Positions 8,088 through 15,892 of a DNA stretch of 39,051 bases are shown here, in pieces (positions within the stretch are counted from its first letter, which is position 1; every line of letters begins with the position of its first letter). Made by a program: the position numbers and the translations under genes. Source of the DNA: Verrucomicrobiota bacterium (lineage in GTDB: Bacteria; Verrucomicrobiota; Verrucomicrobiia; Limisphaerales; UBA1319); contig JAKLHY010000070.1 in the NCBI GenBank assembly GCA_022709905.1, positions 1 through 39,051 on the forward strand, in the 5' to 3' direction. The notes beneath the pieces were generated by a model. It saw only the letters and a list, made by a program, of their open reading frames with translations, had not been told where the DNA came from and did not search any database.

Positions 8088-8342
8088 TCAAATCCTTCGT
8101 CGCCTCCGACTTGCCGGCTCCAGGGCCAGACTATCCTCCGGCAATTCCCAGGCCATCTTGCCATCGATGATCTCCAGCAAGGCTATATCCCCGGAACCCA
8201 CGCCGGCGGTCTCCATAATCAGAGGATGCGCGGTGCCGCCGCCGCCGCTGCTCAACTGACGAACCCGCTTGGAAATGAGGTTGATCAGCACATTCGGATT
8301 CCCGACCTTTTCCAACGCTTTTCTCGAATAATCAGCATTCAC
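8088..8342 (-). CDS. rpoZ: RNA polymerase omega subunit (84 aa)
   Basis: Omega helps fold and hold the beta-prime subunit of RNA polymerase. The product reads NADYSRKALEKVGNPNVLIN, then LISKRVRQLSSGGGG and SGDIALLEIIDGKM, matching RpoZ/Rpb6-like sequences of Verrucomicrobiota. The start codon is GTG at 8342-8340, supported by AGGAA about eight bases upstream, the clearest Shine-Dalgarno sequence near this locus. The C-terminus is very basic (ASRRRRRI). It probably heads a transcription unit with smpB. Confidence 0.9.
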   Translation of the reverse strand: MNADYSRKALEKVGNPNVLINLISKRVRQLSSGGGGTAHPLIMETAGVGSGDIALLEIIDGKMAWELPEDSLALEPASRRRRRI

Positions 8343-8493
8343 AAATCTAATTCCTTATCCATGACACCCGGAACACGCACCCCCGGGCCAGACTGTTTCT
8401 AAATTAGGTCATCGGCGGAACCAGGCAACAGAAAAATCATGGCTCCGAAAATCAGCCTTGCTTTGATCCTGCCTCGCCGTAATTTCGCGGCTT

Positions 8494-11430
8494 ATGGATG
8501 ATCGCTCAAACACAACCGGTCCCGAATATTCAGGAAGGCCCGCCACAGACACCCTGGCGGGACTCCATCGCGACGTCAACACTCAATCTCAGCTCGAACC
8601 GCAGAAAATTTTCGCCACGCGCCACGTGGGTCCCCGTCGGCAGGATATTTTCAAAATGCTGCATCCGCTGGGTTTTTCATCGCTGGAAGAACTGACCGAG
8701 GCGGTGATTCCGTCCGGAATTCGCTTGCGGCAGCCCCTGAGGCTTCCTCCTCCTGAATCTGAAGACCGGGTGCTCGAGGAACTGGAAGCCTTGGCCGCTG
8801 AAAATGAGGTGAGGCGATCTTTCATTGGGCTGGGCTATCACGAATGCATTACGCCGCCGGTCATTCAGCGGAATATCCTCGAGAATCCCGGATGGTATAC
8901 CCAGTACACTCCTTATCAGGCTGAAATTTCGCAAGGACGCCTGGAGGCATTGCTGAACTTTCAGACCATGATCAGCGATCTGACGGGAATGTCGATTGCC
9001 AATGCCTCACTCCTGGACGAGGCCACCGCCGCCGCGGAAGCCATGAGCATGTGTTACCACCTGAAAGGCGGACCCGGCCGCCAGACCCTCCTGGTGGCAT
9101 CCGACTGTTATCCTCAGACGATTGCGGTAATAAAAACGCGGGCCAAACCGCTCGGTTTGAAAGTTGAAGTCGTTCATCATCAAAATTTCAATTTATCGCC
9201 GGATGTTTTTGCCATCCTGCTGCAATACCCGTCGGCCGATGGCGCTATTCATGATTACCTGCCCCTGGTCAATCGGGCGCACGAGGCGAACGCGCTGGTG
9301 ATTGTGGCAGCCGATTTATTGAGTTTGGCGCTACTGCGGCCGCCGGGGGAGTTTGGGGCGGACGTTGTGGTGGGTAACTCGCAACGTTTCGGTGTCTCAC
9401 CAGGTTTTGGGGGGCCTCATGCGGCGTTTTTCGCCACGCGCGACGTTTTCAAGCGCCAGATGCCTGGCCGCCTGGTGGGGGTATCGCATGACAGCCAGGG
9501 AAAACCCGCCCTGCGCTTGGCGCTGCAGACTCGGGAGCAACATATCCGGCGCGAGAAAGCCACCAGCAACATCTGCACCGCCCAAGTCCTGCTGGCCATT
9601 ATGGCATCGATGTATGCCGTATACCATGGTCCGGAGGGCCTGCGTCGCATCGCCGGCCAAATCCACCATCTGAGCCGTCTTTTGGCAGCCGGCCTTAAAC
9701 ACCTCGGATACGGCATCGGGGCACAGTCCTTTTTTGACACCATCCAAGTGGAACTGAAAACCGAGACGTCCGCCAGCGTCCAAACCCGCGCGGCCGCCTG
9801 TGGATTCAACCTGAGGATGGTGGATGAAAACACCGTGGGGATTTCTCTGGGGGAAACCGCTCGGCGCGAAGATGTGATCGCCTTGCTCCGGATCTTTCAG
9901 CCAGCGTTTTCGGCGGTGGATTCTCTCGAAGACCTGGCGGCAGGATCCGTGCCTGAGTTGCCGGCGGTCCATCGGCGACAGAGCCCATTTCTCACGCACA
10001 AGGTTTTCAACCGGTACCATTCGGAAACCGAGATGATGCGATACCTGAAGCGGTTGGAATCCTACGATCTTTCCTTGACGCGATCGATGATTCCGCTGGG
10101 TTCCTGCACGATGAAACTCAATCCGGCCGCAGCCATGCTGCCGGTGACCTGGCCGCGCTTCTCCCGCCTCCATCCGTACGCTCCCTCGGATCAAACCAGA
10201 GGTTACCAGCAACTGTTCCATCAACTCACCGAATGGCTCGCCGAGATTACCGGTCTGGAGGCAGTCTCTCTGCAACCTAATGCGGGATCTCAAGGCGAAT
10301 ACTCCGGTCTTCTGGTCATCCACGCCTATCACGAAAGCCGGGCTCAAGGCCATCGCCGCATCTGCCTGATCCCCCAATCGGCCCATGGCACAAACCCCGC
10401 CAGCGCGGTGATGGCTGGGTTCACGGTCATCCCCGTGGCCTGCGATGTCCACGGCAACGTGGATACGGCCGATCTTCAACAAAAGGCGGAGACCCACCAG
10501 GCCAATCTCGGGGCGATCATGCTGACTTATCCCTCGACGCATGGCGTGTTTGAGGAAAAGGTCGTGGAGATATGCGACATCATCCATCGGCATGGAGGGC
10601 TCGTTTACCTGGATGGCGCGAACATGAACGCCCAGGTGGGGCTCTGCCGTCCGGGAGAGATCGGCGCAGACGTCTGCCATCTGAACCTTCACAAGACCTT
10701 CAGCATCCCCCACGGCGGCGGAGGACCCGGCATGGCCCCGATCGCGGTCCGCGGGTTTCTGGCCCCGTTCCTGCCTGGCCATCCCCTCTCCCCCGATTCG
10801 GGGGCCGCCGCACTCGGGCCTGTGACTGCCGCCCCCTGGGGCAGCGCTGGAATCCTCATGATCCCCTGGGTCTATATCCGGCTGATGGGAACCGCCGGCC
10901 TGCGGCAGGCCACGCAGATCGCAATCCTGAATGCGAATTACATCGCTCACCGGCTGGAATCGTATTTCCCCGTGCTCTATCGCGGCAACAAAGGGCTGGT
11001 GGCCCATGAGTGCATCCTCGATTTGCGGGGCCTGCATATCGTTACGGTGGAAGATGTCGCCAAACGGCTCATGGACTATGGATTTCACGCCCCCACCATC
11101 TCCTGGCCGGTGCCCAACACCATGATGGTGGAACCTACAGAGAGCGAGTCCAAGGAGGAACTGGACCGGTTTTGCGATGCCATGATCGCCATCCACGCCG
11201 AAATTGCCGAGATTGAATCCGGCCAGGCCGATCCAAAGAACAACCTCCTGAAAAACGCCCCCCACCCCGCCGCGCAGTTGCTGGCCGAACCGTGGACGCG
11301 GCCTTATTCCCGTCAGAAAGCGGCCTTTCCGATGCCCGGCATCGAGGGACAGAAATTCTGGCCGCCGGTCGGGCGGATTGACAACGTGCACGGCGACCGT
11401 AATCCGGTCTGCACCTGCCCCGCGGTCTGA
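8494..11430 (+). CDS. gcvP: Glycine dehydrogenase (decarboxylating), P protein (978 aa)
   Basis: The pyridoxal-phosphate P protein of the glycine cleavage system decarboxylates glycine and passes the aminomethyl group to the lipoyl arm of GcvH. It is the fused single-chain form of about 950-980 residues. The N-terminal half contains FATRHVGPR, FIGLGYHECITPPVIQRNI and YTPYQAEISQGRLEALLNFQ; the C-terminal half contains SLQPNAGSQGEYSGLL, SAHGTNPASA and LHKTFSIPHGGGGPGMAPI, where Lys734 should carry the cofactor Schiff base. The first ~35 residues look poorly conserved, so a later start is conceivable but no good alternative is visible. No gcvT or gcvH adjoins, so the system is split in this genome. 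I looked for a glycine riboswitch in 8343-8493 and recognised none. Confidence 0.97.
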   Translation: MDDRSNTTGPEYSGRPATDTLAGLHRDVNTQSQLEPQKIFATRHVGPRRQDIFKMLHPLGFSSLEELTEAVIPSGIRLRQPLRLPPPESEDRVLEELEALAAENEVRRSFIGLGYHECITPPVIQRNILENPGWYTQYTPYQAEISQGRLEALLNFQTMISDLTGMSIANASLLDEATAAAEAMSMCYHLKGGPGRQTLLVASDCYPQTIAVIKTRAKPLGLKVEVVHHQNFNLSPDVFAILLQYPSADGAIHDYLPLVNRAHEANALVIVAADLLSLALLRPPGEFGADVVVGNSQRFGVSPGFGGPHAAFFATRDVFKRQMPGRLVGVSHDSQGKPALRLALQTREQHIRREKATSNICTAQVLLAIMASMYAVYHGPEGLRRIAGQIHHLSRLLAAGLKHLGYGIGAQSFFDTIQVELKTETSASVQTRAAACGFNLRMVDENTVGISLGETARREDVIALLRIFQPAFSAVDSLEDLAAGSVPELPAVHRRQSPFLTHKVFNRYHSETEMMRYLKRLESYDLSLTRSMIPLGSCTMKLNPAAAMLPVTWPRFSRLHPYAPSDQTRGYQQLFHQLTEWLAEITGLEAVSLQPNAGSQGEYSGLLVIHAYHESRAQGHRRICLIPQSAHGTNPASAVMAGFTVIPVACDVHGNVDTADLQQKAETHQANLGAIMLTYPSTHGVFEEKVVEICDIIHRHGGLVYLDGANMNAQVGLCRPGEIGADVCHLNLHKTFSIPHGGGGPGMAPIAVRGFLAPFLPGHPLSPDSGAAALGPVTAAPWGSAGILMIPWVYIRLMGTAGLRQATQIAILNANYIAHRLESYFPVLYRGNKGLVAHECILDLRGLHIVTVEDVAKRLMDYGFHAPTISWPVPNTMMVEPTESESKEELDRFCDAMIAIHAEIAEIESGQADPKNNLLKNAPHPAAQLLAEPWTRPYSRQKAAFPMPGIEGQKFWPPVGRIDNVHGDRNPVCTCPAV

Positions 11431-11518
11431 GCCCGAAGCTTCAGTTCTCACTATTCACAGCTGGTCGGAGCAGGCGCCGAACCGCGTTTCGATCGAGGGC
11501 AGGCCGATTTTGAGTTCA

Positions 11519-11543
11519 AACTTGTACTAAAAAAATACAAGTT
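11519..11543. promoter_or_regulatory. 8-bp inverted repeat upstream of the giant LamG protein
   Basis: AACTTGTA (11519-11526) and TACAAGTT (11536-11543) are perfect arms around a 9-base CTAAAAAAA spacer, about 75-100 bases before the chosen start. It could be an operator overlapping the promoter. It is less likely to be the gcvP terminator because no T run follows. Confidence 0.4.
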
Positions 11544-11617
11544 ATTCCTGGTTGCGGTTCCCGAGAGAAACAAGGCAACATGGGCGCCATAAAATCTTAA
11601 CGCCTGACATCATGATC

Positions 11618-14600
11618 ATGAAGAACCAAAAGATCCTTCGTCAGAGGATAGCTCTGCTATTCGCGGCCGTGGCGCTGGGTGGCACTGCCATCGAGGCCCG
11701 AGCCGATTATTCGTCCACCGTGCTGGCCAACAGGCCGGTGGGTTATTGGCGGCTGAATGAAACCGTCCAGCCTCCGGCAGCCGATATCGCCAACAATAAT
11801 GGGAGCCTGGGAGCGGCGGCTCGCGGCTATTATCAGGGAACCGTCATTCATCCGATGACGGGCGCCCTGGCGGCCGGGAGTGACACAGCCGCGATTTACG
11901 ACGGCGTGGCGGGCACCGCGACGGTCGTTCCTTATTTGAAAGCGATGAATCCGAGCTCGGCCTTCACGATCGAGGCCTGGCTCAATCCTAGTGTTGCCTA
12001 CGAGGTGGGCAGCGGAACCTTGAACACGGCGGTTTCCTGCGGGCATTTGGCCGATCCGCGGTCGGGCTGGTTGATTTACCAGAGCGAAACCGGATGGAAC
12101 CTGCGCATGTACGCCCAATCCGGGACGGCGACATCGGTGAACATTACCGGGGGACCCGCTCCGGTGGCGGGAACCTGGTATCACGTGGTGGGAGTTTATG
12201 ACGGGGCGAATGCCTACGTCTATGTGAACGGCCAGCAAGCCGCCACGGCATCCGTCCCGGCCTATGTTCCGGGAACAGACGGTCCTTTTTACATTGGCGG
12301 GCGGAGCGACGCGGCCTACTGGTGGAGCGGCCAGGCGGACGAAGTCGCGTTCTACGACAAGGCACTTTCGGCTTCCGAGATTCTTGCGCATTACCAGAAC
12401 GGGGTCAGCGCCTCTCCCTCGACTCCTTATGCCACCCTGATTCAAGCCAGTGCTCCCCTGGCCTATTATCGACTGAACGAACCGGCTTACACGCCACCCG
12501 CCACACTGCCTGTGGCGAAGAATCTGGGCAGTTTGGGTGCGGTCGGCGACGGCTCCTATTATCCGGGGATGGAGGCCGGTGCGGCCGGGGCGGATTGGAG
12601 CGGTTTTGGAACGGACAACAAGTCTGGCGGTTTTAACGGCATGGCGGGTTACGTTGGCACCCAGGCATCGATGAATGAACTGTCCAAATTTACCGTTATG
12701 GGCTGGCTCAAACGCGGGGCGACTCATTCGCTTCGCGGCGGTTACTTCGGACAGAATGATCTCCTGGAATTTGGAGATGCCAACAGCGGAACGAGCATCG
12801 AGGCCTGGATTAACGCGTATGGCGCCAACATTGTGATCCCGTATCCCTTCCCGGACGACCAATGGGGATTCATCGCCCTGGTTGGGGACGGCACCCAGGC
12901 CGTGGTTTATACGAACGGCGTTGTTGCGGCCACGCGCGCCGGAGCAGTTGACAGCTATGGCAGCAGCGATTTTCTATTTAATATTGGCGGAGGAGGCGTC
13001 TTCAACGCCACCGGCGATTATTTCCTTGGCGGTGTGGACGAGGTGGCCTTATTCGACACGGCGCTGACCGCCCAGCAGATCCAAGAAATCTACTACTCGG
13101 CCAACGTGCCGCCTTCGATCACGGAACAACCCCAGGCCCCCGATCGCATCCTGAGCGAAGGCAACTCGGTGACCCTGACTGTCGCCGCAACCGGTTCGCC
13201 CACGATCCGGTATCAGTGGCGAAAAGATAGCGGGGACCTTGCCGGGATGACTCTGCCCACCCTCACGTTGAACAACATTAAAGTGGCCGATGCCGGCGTT
13301 TATGATGTTGTGGTTCGCAACGATTACGGTGCCGTGACCAGTGCGGCCGTGACCTTGACGATTCAGGCGGCCGATACCACGCCGCCGACGCTCCTGTATG
13401 CCACGGCATCCAAAACATTCAACAGTGTCCGGGTCTGGTTCTCGGAGTCGCTCGATCCAGCCAGCGCCGAGACTGTTTCCAATTACCAGCTCTCCGGTGG
13501 ACTGACGATCACCTCGGCGAAACTATCGGCGCCGGCGGGCAGCGCCGGTGATAACATCGTGGACCTGACGACCTCGGCCCAGACTCCCGGCCAGACCTAT
13601 ACGCTGACCGTGAGTGGAGTGAAGGATCAGACGTCGCCCGGCAATCCTATCGCCGCCGGTAGCACCGTGCAGTTCGGGAGTTGGGCTGTCGCTGCCGGAT
13701 TCCTGCGATTCGAAACGTGGAGCGGTCTATCGACCACTGACAATAACCTGACCAACACCCTGACGGTCGATCCTCGATTCCCGAATTCCCCCACCTTTAC
13801 GGGTTTTGTTTCGGCCTTCACGAGCCGTCAGTTGTATCCCGATGACAGCCATGAAGGGTATGGCGGCAAAATGTCCGGATTCATCATCCCGACGGAGACT
13901 GCGGACTACCGGTTTTTCCTGTATAGCGATGACTCCTCGCAACTGTTCCTGAGCAAGAGTGAGGATCCGAAAGCCGCGACCTTGATTGCCCAGGAAACTG
14001 ATTGTTGCGATGTGTTCCAGGAACCCGGAATTGCGAATGATGACGGGGAGACCTATCCGACGAGCGAACCGATCCGTCTTGTGGCCGGGCAGCGGTATTA
14101 TATCGAGGCCCTCTGGAAAGAGGGCGGCGGCGGGGATTACTGCCAGGTGGCCTGGCGCAAGGAGACCGACACGACCCCTGCCGCGTCGCTGCAGGTCATT
14201 CCTGCCAAGTATTTAGGGACCTACGCAGATCCGAACGTCGAGATCGTGTTTGTCCAACAACCGACCGACCAGGTTGGGGTTGTCGCGTCGACCGGGATCC
14301 AGATCCTGTCTCAGGATTTCAACGCGACCGATGGCGGATTTACGGTCGAGAACACGGATCCCGCTCCGCCGGGCCCGTGGGTTTATGACAGTGTCGCCGG
14401 CGCGTGGGTGGCGGACGGGGGTGAGGATGCCTGCACGGGGCCGTACAACTCGCGATTGAACAGTGCGCCCTACAAGCTGACCCAGGACGGCACGATTACA
14501 CTGAGTTTCAGCCATCGGTACTCGTTTGAGGCTGACCGCTGGGATGGCGGCCAGGTTCGGATCAGCGTCAATGGCAGCGAGTTTGCCACGGTTCCCGCCG

Positions 14601-15817
14601 AGAACTTCAGCGAAAACGGCTACGCTCCCGGCACCATCCAGGGAAGTGGAATCCTGAACGGACAACGAGCGTTCAATGCCGATTCGGCCGGCTACGGCGC
14701 GGGTGAATTCATCACGAGCAAAGCATTGCTGGGAACCTTCACAAAGAATGACACCCTGGTGGTGCAGTTTGTGGGGGGGTGGGACGATTGCAGCACGGGC
14801 CAACACCCAGGCTGGGTGATTGACAGCTTCAAGCTGGATCTGTTGCCGATGACCATCCAGGACTTCAGCAAATCCAACGGTGACTTCACTGTGGAAAACA
14901 GCGGAACGCCGCCTGGCGCCTGGGGACCCTGGGTCTACGATGCCACGAAAGGCCAGTGGGCGGCCAACGGCGCCGACAGCCAATGCGGCGGCCCCTTCAA
15001 CTCCAGATTGAACAGCCCCGCCTATGTCGTGCCTCAAGCCGATGAAGTCACGCTGAGTTTCAGTCATCGTTATTCGTTTGAAGGCGATCTGTGGGATGGC
15101 GGCCAAGTCCGGATTAGCGTCAACGGCGGAGCGTTCGCCGTTGTCCCACCCGAGAACTTCAGCGCCAACGGTTATGCGGCCGGAATCATCCAAGGCAGCG
15201 GCATTCTCAATGGTCAACCCGCCTTCAACGGCGATTCTCCGGGTTACGCCGACACGAACTTCATCACGAGCTCGGCCGTTCTCGGCACCTTCAACCAGAA
15301 CGACAGAATCGTGGTCCAATTCGTCGGGGGCTGGGATGATTGCAGCGGGGCCTCACAGCCGAGCTGGGTGATCAAGAACCTGCAGTTGACCTTCGGCAAG
15401 GCGGCGAAGGCCTCGACCTTCGAGGCCACGGCCACCGCGACGCAACAGGGCGCGCCCACACAGGTCTATTACCAGTGGCAGAGAAACGACGGGTCGGGCT
15501 TTGTGGACATCGCGGGCGCCACAGCCAACTCGTTCCGATTCTACCCCACGCCGGCGGACTTCCAGGCGAGCTTCCGCGTGGTGGCCACGGTTCCCGGAAA
15601 GAGCGTGGCGAGCCAGGAGGCGAAACTCGTGACTGGCATCGTCGAAGCGCCGGAGATCTCGATCGAGAGATCAGCCGCCGGAATCACCCTCACCTACACC
15701 GGCACGCTGCAATCTTCGACGACGGTTGAAGGACCGTTCCAGAACGTCGCGGGCGCCCAAAGTCCCTACGTTGTGCCGAATCCTGCCGGAGCCCAATTCT
15801 TCCGGAGTGTGAAATAA
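11618..15817 (+). CDS. Giant secreted LamG / Ig / PA14-like protein (1399 aa)
   Basis: Start at 11618 gives MKNQKILRQRIALLFAAVAL and a signal peptide cleaved near EARA-D; ATG 11612 adds two residues. Visible domains: two LamG/ConA-like domains (about 30-260, 275-495), each ending in a DEVAxxDxAL motif; an Ig-like domain (497-585); an SbsA/Big_5-like Ig domain (587-690, VRVWFSESLDPASA); a PA14-like domain (694-885, YRFFLYSDDSSQLFLS and RYYIEALWKEGGGGDYCQVAW); two tandem ~182-residue jellyroll units (893-1075, 1077-1258), each with SFSHRYSFE, WDGGQVRISVNG and VVQFVGGWDDCS; an Ig domain; and a C-terminal module ending QFFRSVK like those of the 349-3240 and 3760-6474 proteins. No catalytic motif is visible; probably a large sugar-binding or adhesive surface protein. 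Confidence 0.85.
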   Translation: MKNQKILRQRIALLFAAVALGGTAIEARADYSSTVLANRPVGYWRLNETVQPPAADIANNNGSLGAAARGYYQGTVIHPMTGALAAGSDTAAIYDGVAGTATVVPYLKAMNPSSAFTIEAWLNPSVAYEVGSGTLNTAVSCGHLADPRSGWLIYQSETGWNLRMYAQSGTATSVNITGGPAPVAGTWYHVVGVYDGANAYVYVNGQQAATASVPAYVPGTDGPFYIGGRSDAAYWWSGQADEVAFYDKALSASEILAHYQNGVSASPSTPYATLIQASAPLAYYRLNEPAYTPPATLPVAKNLGSLGAVGDGSYYPGMEAGAAGADWSGFGTDNKSGGFNGMAGYVGTQASMNELSKFTVMGWLKRGATHSLRGGYFGQNDLLEFGDANSGTSIEAWINAYGANIVIPYPFPDDQWGFIALVGDGTQAVVYTNGVVAATRAGAVDSYGSSDFLFNIGGGGVFNATGDYFLGGVDEVALFDTALTAQQIQEIYYSANVPPSITEQPQAPDRILSEGNSVTLTVAATGSPTIRYQWRKDSGDLAGMTLPTLTLNNIKVADAGVYDVVVRNDYGAVTSAAVTLTIQAADTTPPTLLYATASKTFNSVRVWFSESLDPASAETVSNYQLSGGLTITSAKLSAPAGSAGDNIVDLTTSAQTPGQTYTLTVSGVKDQTSPGNPIAAGSTVQFGSWAVAAGFLRFETWSGLSTTDNNLTNTLTVDPRFPNSPTFTGFVSAFTSRQLYPDDSHEGYGGKMSGFIIPTETADYRFFLYSDDSSQLFLSKSEDPKAATLIAQETDCCDVFQEPGIANDDGETYPTSEPIRLVAGQRYYIEALWKEGGGGDYCQVAWRKETDTTPAASLQVIPAKYLGTYADPNVEIVFVQQPTDQVGVVASTGIQILSQDFNATDGGFTVENTDPAPPGPWVYDSVAGAWVADGGEDACTGPYNSRLNSAPYKLTQDGTITLSFSHRYSFEADRWDGGQVRISVNGSEFATVPAENFSENGYAPGTIQGSGILNGQRAFNADSAGYGAGEFITSKALLGTFTKNDTLVVQFVGGWDDCSTGQHPGWVIDSFKLDLLPMTIQDFSKSNGDFTVENSGTPPGAWGPWVYDATKGQWAANGADSQCGGPFNSRLNSPAYVVPQADEVTLSFSHRYSFEGDLWDGGQVRISVNGGAFAVVPPENFSANGYAAGIIQGSGILNGQPAFNGDSPGYADTNFITSSAVLGTFNQNDRIVVQFVGGWDDCSGASQPSWVIKNLQLTFGKAAKASTFEATATATQQGAPTQVYYQWQRNDGSGFVDIAGATANSFRFYPTPADFQASFRVVATVPGKSVASQEAKLVTGIVEAPEISIERSAAGITLTYTGTLQSSTTVEGPFQNVAGAQSPYVVPNPAGAQFFRSVK

Positions 15818-15848
15818 TCGTCGCGAGGATCCTCCTCAGACCTAGCGC

Positions 15849-15892
15849 AACAGGCGGATCGGCTTCGAGCCGATCCGCCTGTTTGATTTTTC
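15849..15892 (+). terminator. Strong terminator after the giant LamG protein gene
   Basis: A perfect 16-bp stem (AACAGGCGGATCGGCT at 15849-15864, AGCCGATCCGCCTGTT at 15868-15883) with a TCG loop is followed by TGATTTTT on the plus strand. On the minus strand no T run follows, so it serves mainly the plus-strand gene. It abuts the stop codon of the convergent gene at 15891. Confidence 0.85.

Noticed and set aside
8343..8493. Glycine riboswitch upstream of gcvP
   Set aside because: I could not find the conserved GGAGAG-type core or tandem aptamer layout in this 150-base stretch.
9397..11451. 684-codon frame antisense to gcvP
   Set aside because: gcvP is unmistakable. The antisense product is composition noise.
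14213..15319. 368-codon frame antisense to the repeated jellyroll region of the LamG protein
   Set aside because: It mirrors the internal duplication of the real gene and has no protein features of its own.
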